This document shows positions 7,770 to 14,754 of a stretch of DNA of 33,717 nucleotides, piece after piece. The stretch is taken from assembly GCA_031276175.1 (NCBI GenBank), contig JAISNP010000039.1:1-33717 (forward strand), written 5' to 3'. This DNA comes from Tannerella sp. (GTDB lineage Bacteria > Bacteroidota > Bacteroidia > Bacteroidales > Tannerellaceae). Every line of letters starts with the position of its first letter. Position 1 is the first letter of the stretch. The position numbers and the translations under genes were made by a program. The notes below the pieces were generated by a model. That model made no database searches and had not been told where the DNA came from. It saw nothing but the letters and a program-made list of their open reading frames with translations.

Positions 7770-8964
7770 AGAAATAGTATTTTTTCATCAGCCTGTAAAA
7801 CGTGTTTTTTTCCGGAATCTCTTCGCCCTTCATATCGTGTCCCGGCAGCGTCGGCATTTGCAGCATCTCGGCGACCACCGTGCCGCGCGAGGTCGTATCT
7901 CTTGCGCCCTGTTCCAGCGCAAAACGCAAGGCCAGGGAGGGATTTTCCAGCAGGATGCAGCCGCGCGAAGCGCCGGAGGCCAGCCGGCGCATTCCGGACA
8001 GGAACCCGGAGTTTTCGAACAGTTCCGCCACGTTCGAGCCTTCGTCGTCGATAAAATCTTTGGCCAGTTGCAGTGGCGGGCAAAACTCCAGCGCACCCGC
8101 CGGCGAAATGTGATGGCTCAACCCCACGGCGCCGGGACAGAGCGCATTCCCGCGGTCGTCCCAGTAGGCATCAATCAGTTGCAGGGGCGCATCGGTGCGC
8201 TGCTCCACGATGAACCGGCGGAGTTCGCTTATCCCGTCCCTGTCCAGCGCGTTCTCCGGTTTCGGTTCCGCACCCGTCGGGCGGTAAATGTAGTACCACA
8301 AGTAGTGCACGCCCTCCTTAGCCAGAAAGCGGATATAGTCCCTGTTTACCAGTTCGCGGAAATTGCTCTTGCCGATGCTTGCCGCCGCCCCGATGATGAG
8401 CCGGGCTTTGCGGCAGGCTCTTACCCCGTCGAGCGTGCGCCGGAAGACGTCGCTTCTCCCGCGCCGCGCGTCGCTCTCCGCCTCCAGGCCTTCGATGCTG
8501 ATCATCGGGGTGACGTTGCCCAGCCGTTTCAGTCCGGCGGCCACCTCGTCGGTGAGCAGTGTGCCGTTGGTAAACAGTTGGAAATAGCAGTCGGGATGAT
8601 GCGACAACACCTCCGTCAGTTCCGGATACATCACCGGCTCCCCGCCGAGTATGCCGAAAAAATACGACCCTTTCCGTTTGCAGCCGGCGATGATTCCGTC
8701 CAGCTGACGCGGCGACAGCCGTTTCTTCCCTCCTGAGGAAACCCAGCAACCGCTGCATGACAGGTTGCAACGTTCCGTAACGGAAATCATTACGAAAGCC
8801 GGAAAGAACGGTTTGCCTTCCTTTTGCCTCTTCTCGAAACGGCGGATGTTGGCCACGTTGCGCATCCCGAAATTCCGCATGAATTTCCATACGATGCGCG
8901 GAGAACATTCCAGAGGGATTCTGCCCGCAGCCCGCAGTACCGATATATATTGCCTGACGGTCAT
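7747..8964 (-). CDS. Radical SAM enzyme
   Basis: This 405-residue protein starts at the ATG at 8964, 5 nt after the ferredoxin stop. The cluster motif is CNLSCSGC (C-x3-C-x2-C), preceded by FVMISVTERCN, as in many radical SAM proteins. ILGGEPVMYPEL is the GGEP SAM-binding motif, and FQLFTNGTLL and PMISIEGLE are further conserved barrel strands. Later cysteines (NALCPGAVG, LEFCPP, RGCILL) could hold an auxiliary cluster. The position between a ferredoxin and a DUF116-prenyl synthase fusion suggests it modifies an isoprenoid, or a cofactor needed for it, with the ferredoxin as electron donor. It is not the hopanoid enzyme HpnH by context alone; sequence comparison would decide. The frame is open 107 codons upstream, but that part is the antisense-free shadow of the ferredoxin gene in another frame. 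Confidence 0.88.
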   Translation of the reverse strand: MTVRQYISVLRAAGRIPLECSPRIVWKFMRNFGMRNVANIRRFEKRQKEGKPFFPAFVMISVTERCNLSCSGCWVSSGGKKRLSPRQLDGIIAGCKRKGSYFFGILGGEPVMYPELTEVLSHHPDCYFQLFTNGTLLTDEVAAGLKRLGNVTPMISIEGLEAESDARRGRSDVFRRTLDGVRACRKARLIIGAAASIGKSNFRELVNRDYIRFLAKEGVHYLWYYIYRPTGAEPKPENALDRDGISELRRFIVEQRTDAPLQLIDAYWDDRGNALCPGAVGLSHHISPAGALEFCPPLQLAKDFIDDEGSNVAELFENSGFLSGMRRLASGASRGCILLENPSLALRFALEQGARDTTSRGTVVAEMLQMPTLPGHDMKGEEIPEKNTFYRLMKKYYFFGFGAYG

Positions 8965-8969
8965 CCGGA

Positions 8970-9656
8970 TTATTTTTTCAGCAGCGATACGCCCGCCCGC
9001 CGCCTGTTCAGCCTGTATTCGAGCGCTTCGCTGTACAGCAGTTTGGGATTGACCGCCACAGGTTCCTCTTCGGTCAGGCCGCCGTTGATGGGCGATTTCG
9101 GATATTTGGGAAAGATGATGGCCTTCTGCGGACAGGTGCGCGCACAGGCCGGACAGTCGATTTTGCAATGCGTGGGATGGCTGACCTCTACCGTATTCCC
9201 CTCGAAACCGTACACGCCGAAAAGGCAAAAGTCGAAACACTTGCCGCACCCGGAGCATCTCTCCCTGTCGATGACGGGATACCACGCGTCATGTCCGTTT
9301 TTTTGCGGCAAAGCGTCCGCTTCCGTCATGAAAGGTTCGGAAGAAGAAGATTCGGACAGGTTGAAACCACTCAATATGTCTTCCGCACTGCCGTTGCGCA
9401 GGTCTAACACGGCGGCCGGTTTCAGGTTCAGCCGGTCGAACAGGGCGGATACCGCTCTGGGATAGCAGGCGATGACCGTCGATGCGGCGATCTCTTCCAT
9501 TTCGGGAAAGGAAGAGATGGCTTTTTCGCACAAGTCGGCTTCCAGGCGGACGGCGTGTCCGGCATCGCGCAATATTTGCGATACTTTGACCGCCCTTTCC
9601 CTGTCGATGATAGCGCGGGAGGTGCATAAACATACTGTTACATTGCTTTTTTTCAT
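8970..9656 (-). CDS. Two-cluster ferredoxin-like protein with HdrA-like N-terminal half
   Basis: From the ATG at 9656 the protein has 228 residues. The C-terminal half has CSGCGKCFDFC (C-x2-C-x2-C-x3-C) and CKIDCPACARTC (C-x3-C-x2-C-x3-C), which can bind two [4Fe-4S] clusters. The N-terminal half (VTVCLCTSRAIID, then LCEKAI and STVIACYPRAVSALF) recalls the N-terminal segment of HdrA-type electron-transfer proteins; this similarity is from memory and tentative. It is the first gene of the terpenoid run and likely supplies electrons to the radical SAM enzyme that follows. The frame extends to an ATG at 9719, but a candidate -7 element (TATTTTTG) lies inside that extension, and the sequence reads as protein only from 9656, so I chose the shorter form. 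Confidence 0.8.
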   Translation of the reverse strand: MKKSNVTVCLCTSRAIIDRERAVKVSQILRDAGHAVRLEADLCEKAISSFPEMEEIAASTVIACYPRAVSALFDRLNLKPAAVLDLRNGSAEDILSGFNLSESSSSEPFMTEADALPQKNGHDAWYPVIDRERCSGCGKCFDFCLFGVYGFEGNTVEVSHPTHCKIDCPACARTCPQKAIIFPKYPKSPINGGLTEEEPVAVNPKLLYSEALEYRLNRRRAGVSLLKK

Positions 9657-9674
9657 ATCATACACTTTGGCGGG

Positions 9675-9682
9675 CAAAAATA
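9675..9682 (-). promoter_or_regulatory. Candidate -7 element for the terpenoid operon
   Basis: The minus strand reads TATTTTTG, which fits the Bacteroidetes -7 consensus TAnnTTTG, 18 nt before the chosen ferredoxin ATG. No convincing TTTG appears 19-21 nt further upstream, so this is a weak call. Confidence 0.35.
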
Positions 9683-9855
9683 CGAACTTGTTCCCGTTAA
9701 GCGCATTTATTTTCATCAAAGCGAAAAAGGAACGGTTACAGCGAAGCGGGTTTATTCCCGGTCTTCAGTCGCTGTTCATGGAGGGTTCCGTGTTTCCGGC
9801 TGTTTTAACGATGTTCCTGCCGGTCGGGCAGGATGGAGGGGACCCTCAGGAAGAA

Positions 9856-9887
9856 AAATTGCCCGGAGCATATGCCCCGGACAATTT
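9856..9887 (-). terminator. Rho-independent terminator of the minus-strand GH3 gene
   Basis: A 32-bp near-perfect palindrome (arms AAATTGCCCGGAGCAT and ATGCCCCGGACAATTT on the plus strand, two wobble-type mismatches) lies 18 nt after the GH3 stop. On the minus strand it is followed by TTTTTCTTCC, giving a stem plus U-rich tail. Confidence 0.75.
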
Positions 9888-9905
9888 CTTTACGGCTCGG
9901 AGGGG

Positions 9906-12512
9906 TCAGTATATAATTTCAAAAGAGGCGGAAACCGCTTCGTCTTCCGAATGGCTGCCGGCATATACGGTATATGCGCCGGCGGGAACAACCTGCCGGC
10001 CGGCAGCGTCGTCCCATTTAGCCAGCTGTTCGACGGGGATGGCAATCTGCATGAGTTGCGATCCGCCTTTTGCGACCGCTATCCTTTCGAAAGCGCGCAG
10101 TTCTTTCAGCGGGAGGCCTCGCCCGTCTTTCGGATACTTGATGTAGACCTGTCCGACGGCATCGCCGTCCCGTTCGCCCGTGTTCAGTATCTTTACGGTG
10201 CACCGGATGGTTTCGTTCGCCCTGTATTCCTTTTTCGGGCGTTCGCCCCATTCGTAGCCGAATTGGGTGTAGCTAAGGCCGTATCCGAAGGGATAGAGAG
10301 TTTTTCCGGGGAAATATTTATAGGTGCGGCTGCGCATCGAATAGTCTTCAAAGTCGGGCAGGTCGCCGTCGCCGGCATAGAAGGTGACGGGCAGGTGTCC
10401 GGAAGGATTGAAGTCGCCGAGCAGCACATCGGCAATGGCTTTGCCGGCATATTCGCCTCCGTACCATGCGTTGACGATGGCGTCGATATGCTCCGCCTCC
10501 CAGGGGAAGGCAATCGCGCTGCCGGTCATCATGAGGAAGATTACCGGTTTGCCGGTAGCTTTCAGCGCTTGCAGCATTTCGGTTTGCACTTTCGGGAGGA
10601 GGATGGAGGTGCGGTCTCCGCCGAAGAATCCCGGATCGTTCACGCGCATTTCTTCGCCTTCGAGGCGCGGGGAGATGCCGCCGGCAAAGATGATGACGTC
10701 GGCGTCTTTCACCCTGTCGGCCGTGCCGCGGAAATCGACGGGGGTGCGCAGGATGGCTTCGAGGCCGATGCGGGCGCCGCGCTTGTGCTGCACGTGCTCA
10801 AGTTTCAGCCTGTATTTTTCACCTTCGACGAGGGCGACCTTGCAGACGTCTTCGCCGCCTCCCGCATGGCCGGGACGGGATTCGGACACGAGCCGGTTGT
10901 CGACGTAGAAGCGGTAGCCGTCGCCGAAGCGGATGTTAAATTCAACCTCGCCGGTGACGGGAGATACCACCGTGCCTTCGATGCGGGAGGAAAATTCCTC
11001 AAGGTTTACGCCCGGCATGACGGGCTTGTCGGAGGAGTAGAAGCGGAGTTTCTCGGTTGTGCCGCGGTATGCGGGTTCGCCTTCGAGCCGGGTGTTGTTG
11101 AAGAACTCCACCGAGAAGCCGTCGCCCTCCGCGAGGCTGTCGAGCCGGAGATTTGCCGTCATGTCGCGGCTGGCATAGCTGCATCCCTTTTCGTAGACGA
11201 TTTCCACGCCGGAGAGTTTTTCCATCAGTCCGTCCAGCGGGGTGTAGATGGTTTCGGGGATGCCGTTGTAGTTGCCCAGCTGCACTTCGGGGTCGTTGGC
11301 ATTGGGGCCTGTGACGGCGATTTTCTTCAGCCCTTCCTTTTTCAGGGGGAGGAGGCCGTTGTTCTTCAGGAGGACGATGGACTGCTGCGCCATTTTCAGG
11401 GCGTGCGCCTTGTGGGCTTCCTTCCGGAGACAGGTGGAGTCGATGTGCAGGAAAGGCTTTTTGTCTGCGGGATCAAGTATTCCGAGGCGGAGGCGTATTT
11501 CGAACAGCCGGCGGAGCGATGCGTCGATTTGCGCTTCGGAGATGAGGCTGTCCCGCACGGCCTCGACAAGCCCGCGATAGGCTTCGTTGCCGCAGTCTAC
11601 GTCGGTACCGTGAAACACGGCGTCGGCCGCCGCAGCCGGCGCGCCGGAGTGGGTTTTGTGTCCGTTGTAGAAATCGTTGATGGCGCCGCAGTCGGAAGTG
11701 ACGTAGCCCGTGAAGCCCCAGTCGCGGCGCAGGATGTCGAGCATCAGCTTGTCGCTCCCGCAACACGGTTGCCCTTCAAAGGCATTGTAGGCGCACATAA
11801 CCCCCGCCACCCGGGCATCCTGCACAAGCGTGCGGAAGGCGGGCAGGTAGGTATCCCAGAGGTCGTAGGACGTCACGGCCACATTGAAAGAGTGGCGGTT
11901 GGATTCCGGCCCGCTGTGCACGGCAAAATGCTTTGCGCAGGCGGCCGCCTTCAGGCCGGTGGAGTCGTCGCCCTGAAGCCCGCGGACGAAATGCGCGCCG
12001 AGGCCGGCGGTGAGGAAAGGATCCTCGCCGTAGGTTTCCTGTCCGCGTCCCCAGCGCGGGTCGCGGAAGATGTTGATGTTCGGCGTCCAGAAGGTCAGTC
12101 CGTGATAAATACGATAGTCGCCCTTCGCGGAGGCGGTGTTGTAGACGGCGCGCGCTTCTTCGGCCGTATAGTCGCCCATGGTACGCATGGCGCCGACGTC
12201 CCACCCGGCAGCCATCGCAATGGCCTGGGGATAGACGGTGACGAGGTATTCGGTTCGCGCCACGCCGTGCAGACATTCGTTCCACCAGTCGTAAGGCGGG
12301 ATACCCAAACGTTCGACGGCCGGAGCGGCATTGAGCATCTGGGCGACTTTCTCTTCAAGCGTGAGGCGCGAAACAATGTCTGCGGCACGTTCGGCCACGC
12401 TCAGGTCGGGATTTCGAAACGGGTATTCATATTTTTCCCCCTTCGTGCATCCCGCAAGCTGTGTCAGCAAAAGACACAGTCCGATTATTACAGGATAAAA
12501 TTTCGTATACAT
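9906..12512 (-). CDS. GH3 lipoprotein with PA14 insert, beta-xylosidase/glucosidase-like
   Basis: The start at 12512 gives 868 residues with a lipoprotein signal ending LLLTQLAGC (C22), so it is anchored in a membrane. The GH3 N-terminal barrel follows, with WWNECLHGVARTEY, DPRWGRGQETYGEDP and KHFAVHSGPESNRH. The nucleophile is D274 in YVTSDCGAI. A PA14-like domain (about 465-590, FSVEFFNNTRLEG onward, with FGDGYRFYVDN) is inserted in the GH3 C-terminal domain, and an Fn3-like domain with YPFGYGLSYTQF closes the protein. The WWNECLHGV segment is typical of the GH3 beta-xylosidase group, so xylosidase or glucosidase activity on oligosaccharides is likely. It stands alone, with a TACATTTG -7 element in front and a terminator behind. 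The frame is open 45 codons further upstream, but that part contains the promoter. Confidence 0.9.
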   Translation of the reverse strand: MYTKFYPVIIGLCLLLTQLAGCTKGEKYEYPFRNPDLSVAERAADIVSRLTLEEKVAQMLNAAPAVERLGIPPYDWWNECLHGVARTEYLVTVYPQAIAMAAGWDVGAMRTMGDYTAEEARAVYNTASAKGDYRIYHGLTFWTPNINIFRDPRWGRGQETYGEDPFLTAGLGAHFVRGLQGDDSTGLKAAACAKHFAVHSGPESNRHSFNVAVTSYDLWDTYLPAFRTLVQDARVAGVMCAYNAFEGQPCCGSDKLMLDILRRDWGFTGYVTSDCGAINDFYNGHKTHSGAPAAAADAVFHGTDVDCGNEAYRGLVEAVRDSLISEAQIDASLRRLFEIRLRLGILDPADKKPFLHIDSTCLRKEAHKAHALKMAQQSIVLLKNNGLLPLKKEGLKKIAVTGPNANDPEVQLGNYNGIPETIYTPLDGLMEKLSGVEIVYEKGCSYASRDMTANLRLDSLAEGDGFSVEFFNNTRLEGEPAYRGTTEKLRFYSSDKPVMPGVNLEEFSSRIEGTVVSPVTGEVEFNIRFGDGYRFYVDNRLVSESRPGHAGGGEDVCKVALVEGEKYRLKLEHVQHKRGARIGLEAILRTPVDFRGTADRVKDADVIIFAGGISPRLEGEEMRVNDPGFFGGDRTSILLPKVQTEMLQALKATGKPVIFLMMTGSAIAFPWEAEHIDAIVNAWYGGEYAGKAIADVLLGDFNPSGHLPVTFYAGDGDLPDFEDYSMRSRTYKYFPGKTLYPFGYGLSYTQFGYEWGERPKKEYRANETIRCTVKILNTGERDGDAVGQVYIKYPKDGRGLPLKELRAFERIAVAKGGSQLMQIAIPVEQLAKWDDAAGRQVVPAGAYTVYAGSHSEDEAVSASFEIIY

Positions 12513-12538
12513 ATATATAGTTTTGATTACTGTGGATG

Positions 12539-12546
12539 CAAATGTA
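12539..12546 (-). promoter_or_regulatory. -7 element TACATTTG of the GH3 gene
   Basis: The minus strand has an exact TAnnTTTG match 26 nt before the chosen GH3 start. The -33 region 19-21 nt upstream shows no TTTG. The position supports the short form of the GH3 protein. Confidence 0.5.
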
Positions 12547-12716
12547 TATAAAATCTCCGGGATTATACGCAGGCAGATAAAAACGGGCGGAATCGACAGT
12601 CGACGACCGGTGTGCGGAAAATAAAAAAAAATTTCCACCGCGTGCAACCGCGCGGGTGCGCATTTACGTCTAAGGGGTAAAACGAATCGAGTATTTACTT
12701 TTAATTTTTATGTATT

Positions 12717-13160
12717 ATGGATTTGACATTATTGATGACTCTGCTGCGTTTGGACATCGGCCACAATACTTTCGTAGCTCTCATGTTTCCCGTAATGTGT
12801 ATTATGGCGATAGCCATTGTGTGGATAACAAGTGCGGAAAAGAAGAAGCGTTATGAACTTGAGGCCGATCTGTATGCCAAAGCGATCGAACGCGGGCAGG
12901 AATTGCCGGGAAACCTGTTTGACAGGCTTGGGGAAAAGAAGCGGAAGAAGAGCAGTCTGGAGAAAGGCATCATCCTTATTTCGGTCGGCGCGGGCATATC
13001 GCTGTTTTTTCTTGTAATAGCCCTGACGGATGCCCCCCATGCCGACCGTTCGCTTAGAGGCATGGCGATCGGCATTATCCCTTTCGCAATCGGAGTGGGG
13101 CACCTGCTGATTCATTTTCTTGAGAAGAAGAAGCAGCACGACCGGAAAGATGAAGAATGA
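12717..13160 (+). CDS. DUF6249-type small membrane protein
   Basis: This 147-residue protein has an N-terminal membrane segment (FVALMFPVMCIMAIAIVWIT), a charged cytosolic stretch (AEKKKRYELEADLYAKAIERGQELP), then two further hydrophobic segments (GIILISVGAGISLFFLVIAL and GMAIGIIPFAIGVGHLLIHF). The arrangement and the KAIERGQELP helix match the DUF6249 family, which I recall as commonly preceding ECF sigma factors in Bacteroidales. Its end overlaps the sigma factor start by 11 nt, so the two are translated together. A role as a membrane sensor or modulator of the sigma factor is plausible but unproven. The gene diverges from the GH3 gene. Only a 7/8 match to a -7 element (TACTTTTA, 12696-12703) precedes it. 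Confidence 0.8.
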   Translation: MDLTLLMTLLRLDIGHNTFVALMFPVMCIMAIAIVWITSAEKKKRYELEADLYAKAIERGQELPGNLFDRLGEKKRKKSSLEKGIILISVGAGISLFFLVIALTDAPHADRSLRGMAIGIIPFAIGVGHLLIHFLEKKKQHDRKDEE

Positions 13161-13692
13161 GGCGCTGCTTGTTTCGCGTGCCGCACTGTTCGGCGACAAA
13201 GAAGCTTTCGGGCGGCTGGTGGAGATATACCAGTCGCCCGTGCGTCGCTTCTTCTGTAATCTGACGGGAGGCGATGCGGAGCGAAGCAAGGATTTGGCGC
13301 AGGAGACGTTTGTAAAGGCGTGGCTGAGCGTGGGATCGTTTCGTGCGGCGGCGGCGTTTTCGACATGGCTGTACCGGATTGCCTACAATGTGTTCTGCGA
13401 CGACTGCCGTGCGGGACGTCGCGAGGCATGTGAGCCGGACGCGGAGCCGGGCACGGAGCCGGCCTGCGACAATGCGACGGACGGCGAGCTGCGGATAGAC
13501 CTTGCCCGCGCACTGTCGGCCTTAAGCGTGGCGGAGCGGACGGCCATGCTGCTGTTCTACATGGAGGACAAGCCGGTGGAGCGGATTGCCGCCATCATGG
13601 GCTGCCCGGCGGGGACGGTAAAGTCACATCTTCACCGCGGGCGCGAAAAATTGACCGTATATTTTAAAAAAGAAGGATATGGAAACGGATGA
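13150..13692 (+). CDS. ECF-type RNA polymerase sigma-70 factor
   Basis: This 180-residue protein, started at the ATG at 13150 (preceded by CGGAAAG), has the two ECF domains. Sigma region 2 runs from VSRAALFGDKEAFGRLVEIYQ through DLAQETFVKAW and FSTWLYRIAYNVFCDD. Region 4 is ALSALSVAERTAMLLFYMEDKPVERIAAIMGCPAGTVKSHLHRGREKL. It directs RNA polymerase to a small regulon that cannot be deduced here. It is flanked by two overlapping membrane-protein genes (11 nt upstream, 14 nt downstream) instead of a FecR-type anti-sigma gene, so it is not a classical TonB-linked transducer. The upstream ATG at 13120 is in frame but falls deep in the preceding gene. Confidence 0.93.
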   Translation: MKNEALLVSRAALFGDKEAFGRLVEIYQSPVRRFFCNLTGGDAERSKDLAQETFVKAWLSVGSFRAAAAFSTWLYRIAYNVFCDDCRAGRREACEPDAEPGTEPACDNATDGELRIDLARALSALSVAERTAMLLFYMEDKPVERIAAIMGCPAGTVKSHLHRGREKLTVYFKKEGYGNG

Positions 13693-14011
13693 AAAAGATT
13701 TGAAGCGAATGTTTTCGGAACAGAGGCGCGAGATTGCGGACGACGGATTCTCGCGCGGGGTAAAAAGGCGTTTGCCCGCGCGTCCGTCGTGCTTCCCGCA
13801 GATGTTGACGGGGGGATGCGCCATGATCGGGATGGCGGCGGTGTTTTTGCTGTCGGACGGCGGATGGATAATAACCGGGATGTCGGAGCTTTTCGTGTCG
13901 CTGGGTCGTTTGGAGTGGCCGTCGAGCGGGGCGATGCTGTCGGGCGCGGCGTGGGCGGCGATGCTGTTTTGCACATTGCTGACCGGATACGGGGTGGCGG
14001 CGGCGGAATAG
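13679..14011 (+). CDS. DUF5056-type membrane protein, likely anti-sigma partner
   Basis: This 110-residue protein has an N-terminal cytosolic segment (DEKDLKRMFSEQRREIADDGFSRGVKRRLPAR) and two membrane segments (about residues 44-67 and 84-106). The DDGFSRGVKRRLP element is the feature I associate with DUF5056 proteins, which commonly follow ECF sigma factors in Bacteroidales. It overlaps the sigma gene by 14 nt. By position it may hold the sigma factor at the membrane, but no zinc-binding anti-sigma motif is visible. Confidence 0.75.
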   Translation: METDEKDLKRMFSEQRREIADDGFSRGVKRRLPARPSCFPQMLTGGCAMIGMAAVFLLSDGGWIITGMSELFVSLGRLEWPSSGAMLSGAAWAAMLFCTLLTGYGVAAAE

Positions 14012-14022
14012 CGTCCGGGGAT

Positions 14023-14061
14023 AAAAAAAACTCCGTCCGGCAGTCACCTGCAAGACGGAGT
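14023..14061 (-). terminator. Intrinsic terminator of the small RNA (possibly bidirectional)
   Basis: An 8-bp stem ACTCCGTC/GACGGAGT with an inner GCAG/CTGC pairing is followed on the minus strand by seven or eight T. On the plus strand the same stem lies 18 nt after the DUF5056 stop and may also end that operon, though without a T run. Confidence 0.75.
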
Positions 14062-14148
14062 CGGGTAAAATCATTAACTCTTCCTTAATGTAAAATGACA
14101 AAGATTGATTTAAGGTTCTATCGTGGCGTGTCTTTCTGTCCCATTACG
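14023..14148 (-). ncRNA. Putative standalone small RNA (about 125 nt)
   Basis: A promoter with both elements (TTTGC at 14184-14180, 20-nt spacer, TACATTTG at 14160-14153) points leftward. About 90 nt later an intrinsic terminator ends the unit: ACTCCGTC (14061-14054), a 16-nt apical region that can itself pair GCAG with CTGC, GACGGAGT (14037-14030), then a run of T. Between them lies a hairpin CATTAA-GGAAGAG-TTAATG (14090-14072), which displays a purine-rich loop. No minus-strand gene follows, so this is not a leader of a downstream gene. A mini-frame of eight codons (14144-14118, MGQKDTPR) is present but need not be translated. I do not recognise it as SRP RNA, tmRNA, RNase P or 6S RNA. Confidence 0.65.
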
Positions 14149-14152
14149 GCCA

Positions 14153-14184
14153 CAAATGTAGGGGTGTAATATCGGTTTCGCAAA
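14153..14184 (-). promoter_or_regulatory. Bacteroidetes-type promoter of the small RNA
   Basis: On the minus strand TTTG (14184-14181), a 20-nt spacer and TACATTTG (14160-14153) match the consensus TTTG and TAnnTTTG exactly. Transcription should begin near 14148. Confidence 0.75.
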
Positions 14185-14220
14185 TAATTAATTATGTTAT
14201 ACGGCATAGTTTGCAAACGG

Positions 14221-14640
14221 GCGGTTATTGCGCGCAATATTTTGGTTATTGCCCGCAATAACTCATTTATTGCCGGCAATATTTCGGTTACGGTCGGCAA
14301 TAACTCGGTTATTGCCGTAAATAACTTGGTTATTGCCGTAAATAACCCGGTTATTGCCGTACATAACTCGGTTATTGCCGTACATAACTTGGTTATTGCC
14401 GTAAATAACTTGGTTATTGCCGTACATAACTTGGTTATTGCCGTACATAACCCGGTTATTGCCGTACATAACTTGGTTATTGCCGTACATAACTTGGTTA
14501 TTGCCGTAAATAACTTGGTTATTGCCGTAAATAACTTGGTTATTGCCGTAAATAACTTGGTTATTGCCGTACATAACCCGGTTATTGCCGTACATAATCC
14601 GGTTATTGCCGTACATAATCCGGTTATTGCCGTAAATAAA
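14221..14640. repeat. Twenty-unit 21-bp palindromic tandem array
   Basis: Twenty head-to-tail units of exactly 21 bp occupy 420 bp. The typical unit contains GTTATT-GCCGTA-AATAAC, a 6-bp-arm palindrome. Position 13 of the unit alternates A/C and the joint alternates between TTGG, CCCGG and CTCGG. The first four units (14221-14304) are diverged while the later ones are nearly identical, the pattern expected of repeat turnover. There are no spacers, so it is not CRISPR. As 21 is divisible by three, both strands stay open (heptapeptides VIAVNNL and YGNNQVI), but neither frame has signs of a real gene. It lies between the small RNA promoter and the AddB promoter. Confidence 0.95.
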
Positions 14641-14706
14641 AAGGTCGCGTCCGGCGGCGGTCGTGCGGCGCAGGGCGTTTTGGCGTTTCGGGACGGATAT
14701 TCCGGC

Positions 14707-14737
14707 TTTGAATCGTTGATTTTATCGTCTATCTTTG
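14707..14737 (+). promoter_or_regulatory. Promoter of the AddB-like nuclease gene
   Basis: TTTG (14707-14710), a 19-nt spacer and TATCTTTG (14730-14737) match both elements of the Bacteroidetes housekeeping consensus. The start codon is 17 nt after the -7 element, so the leader is only about 12 nt. Confidence 0.75.
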
Positions 14738-14754
14738 CCGGAAAATAGAGTGAG

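Noticed and set aside
6522..8054. Plus-strand open frame of 510 codons across the prenyl synthase and radical SAM genes
   Set aside because: It spans two genes on the other strand and has no domain signature.
8965..9285. 107-codon upstream extension of the radical SAM frame
   Set aside because: It lies inside the ferredoxin gene in another frame; the protein-like sequence begins at MTVRQYISV (8964).
3375..9656. Ordinary hopanoid operon
   Set aside because: No squalene synthase or hpn genes are seen, and the neighbours (DUF116 fusion, short alpha-toroid protein) are not hopanoid genes; the cyclase alone cannot settle the product.
9951..12551. Plus-strand open frame of 866 codons opposite the GH3 gene
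   Set aside because: Antisense shadow of a well-supported GH3 enzyme, with no recognisable motif and repetitive V/A/G/D composition.
14023..14148. Signal recognition particle RNA, tmRNA, 6S RNA or RNase P RNA
   Set aside because: None of the conserved core sequences or overall folds I know for these RNAs is present.
14221..14640. CRISPR array
   Set aside because: Units abut with no unique spacers, the period is only 21 bp and no cas gene is present; the same applies to 33249-33609.
14194..14748. Open frames on both strands through the 20-unit array (heptapeptide repeats)
   Set aside because: A 21-bp period keeps any frame open without selection, and there is no flanking non-repeat coding sequence or signal.
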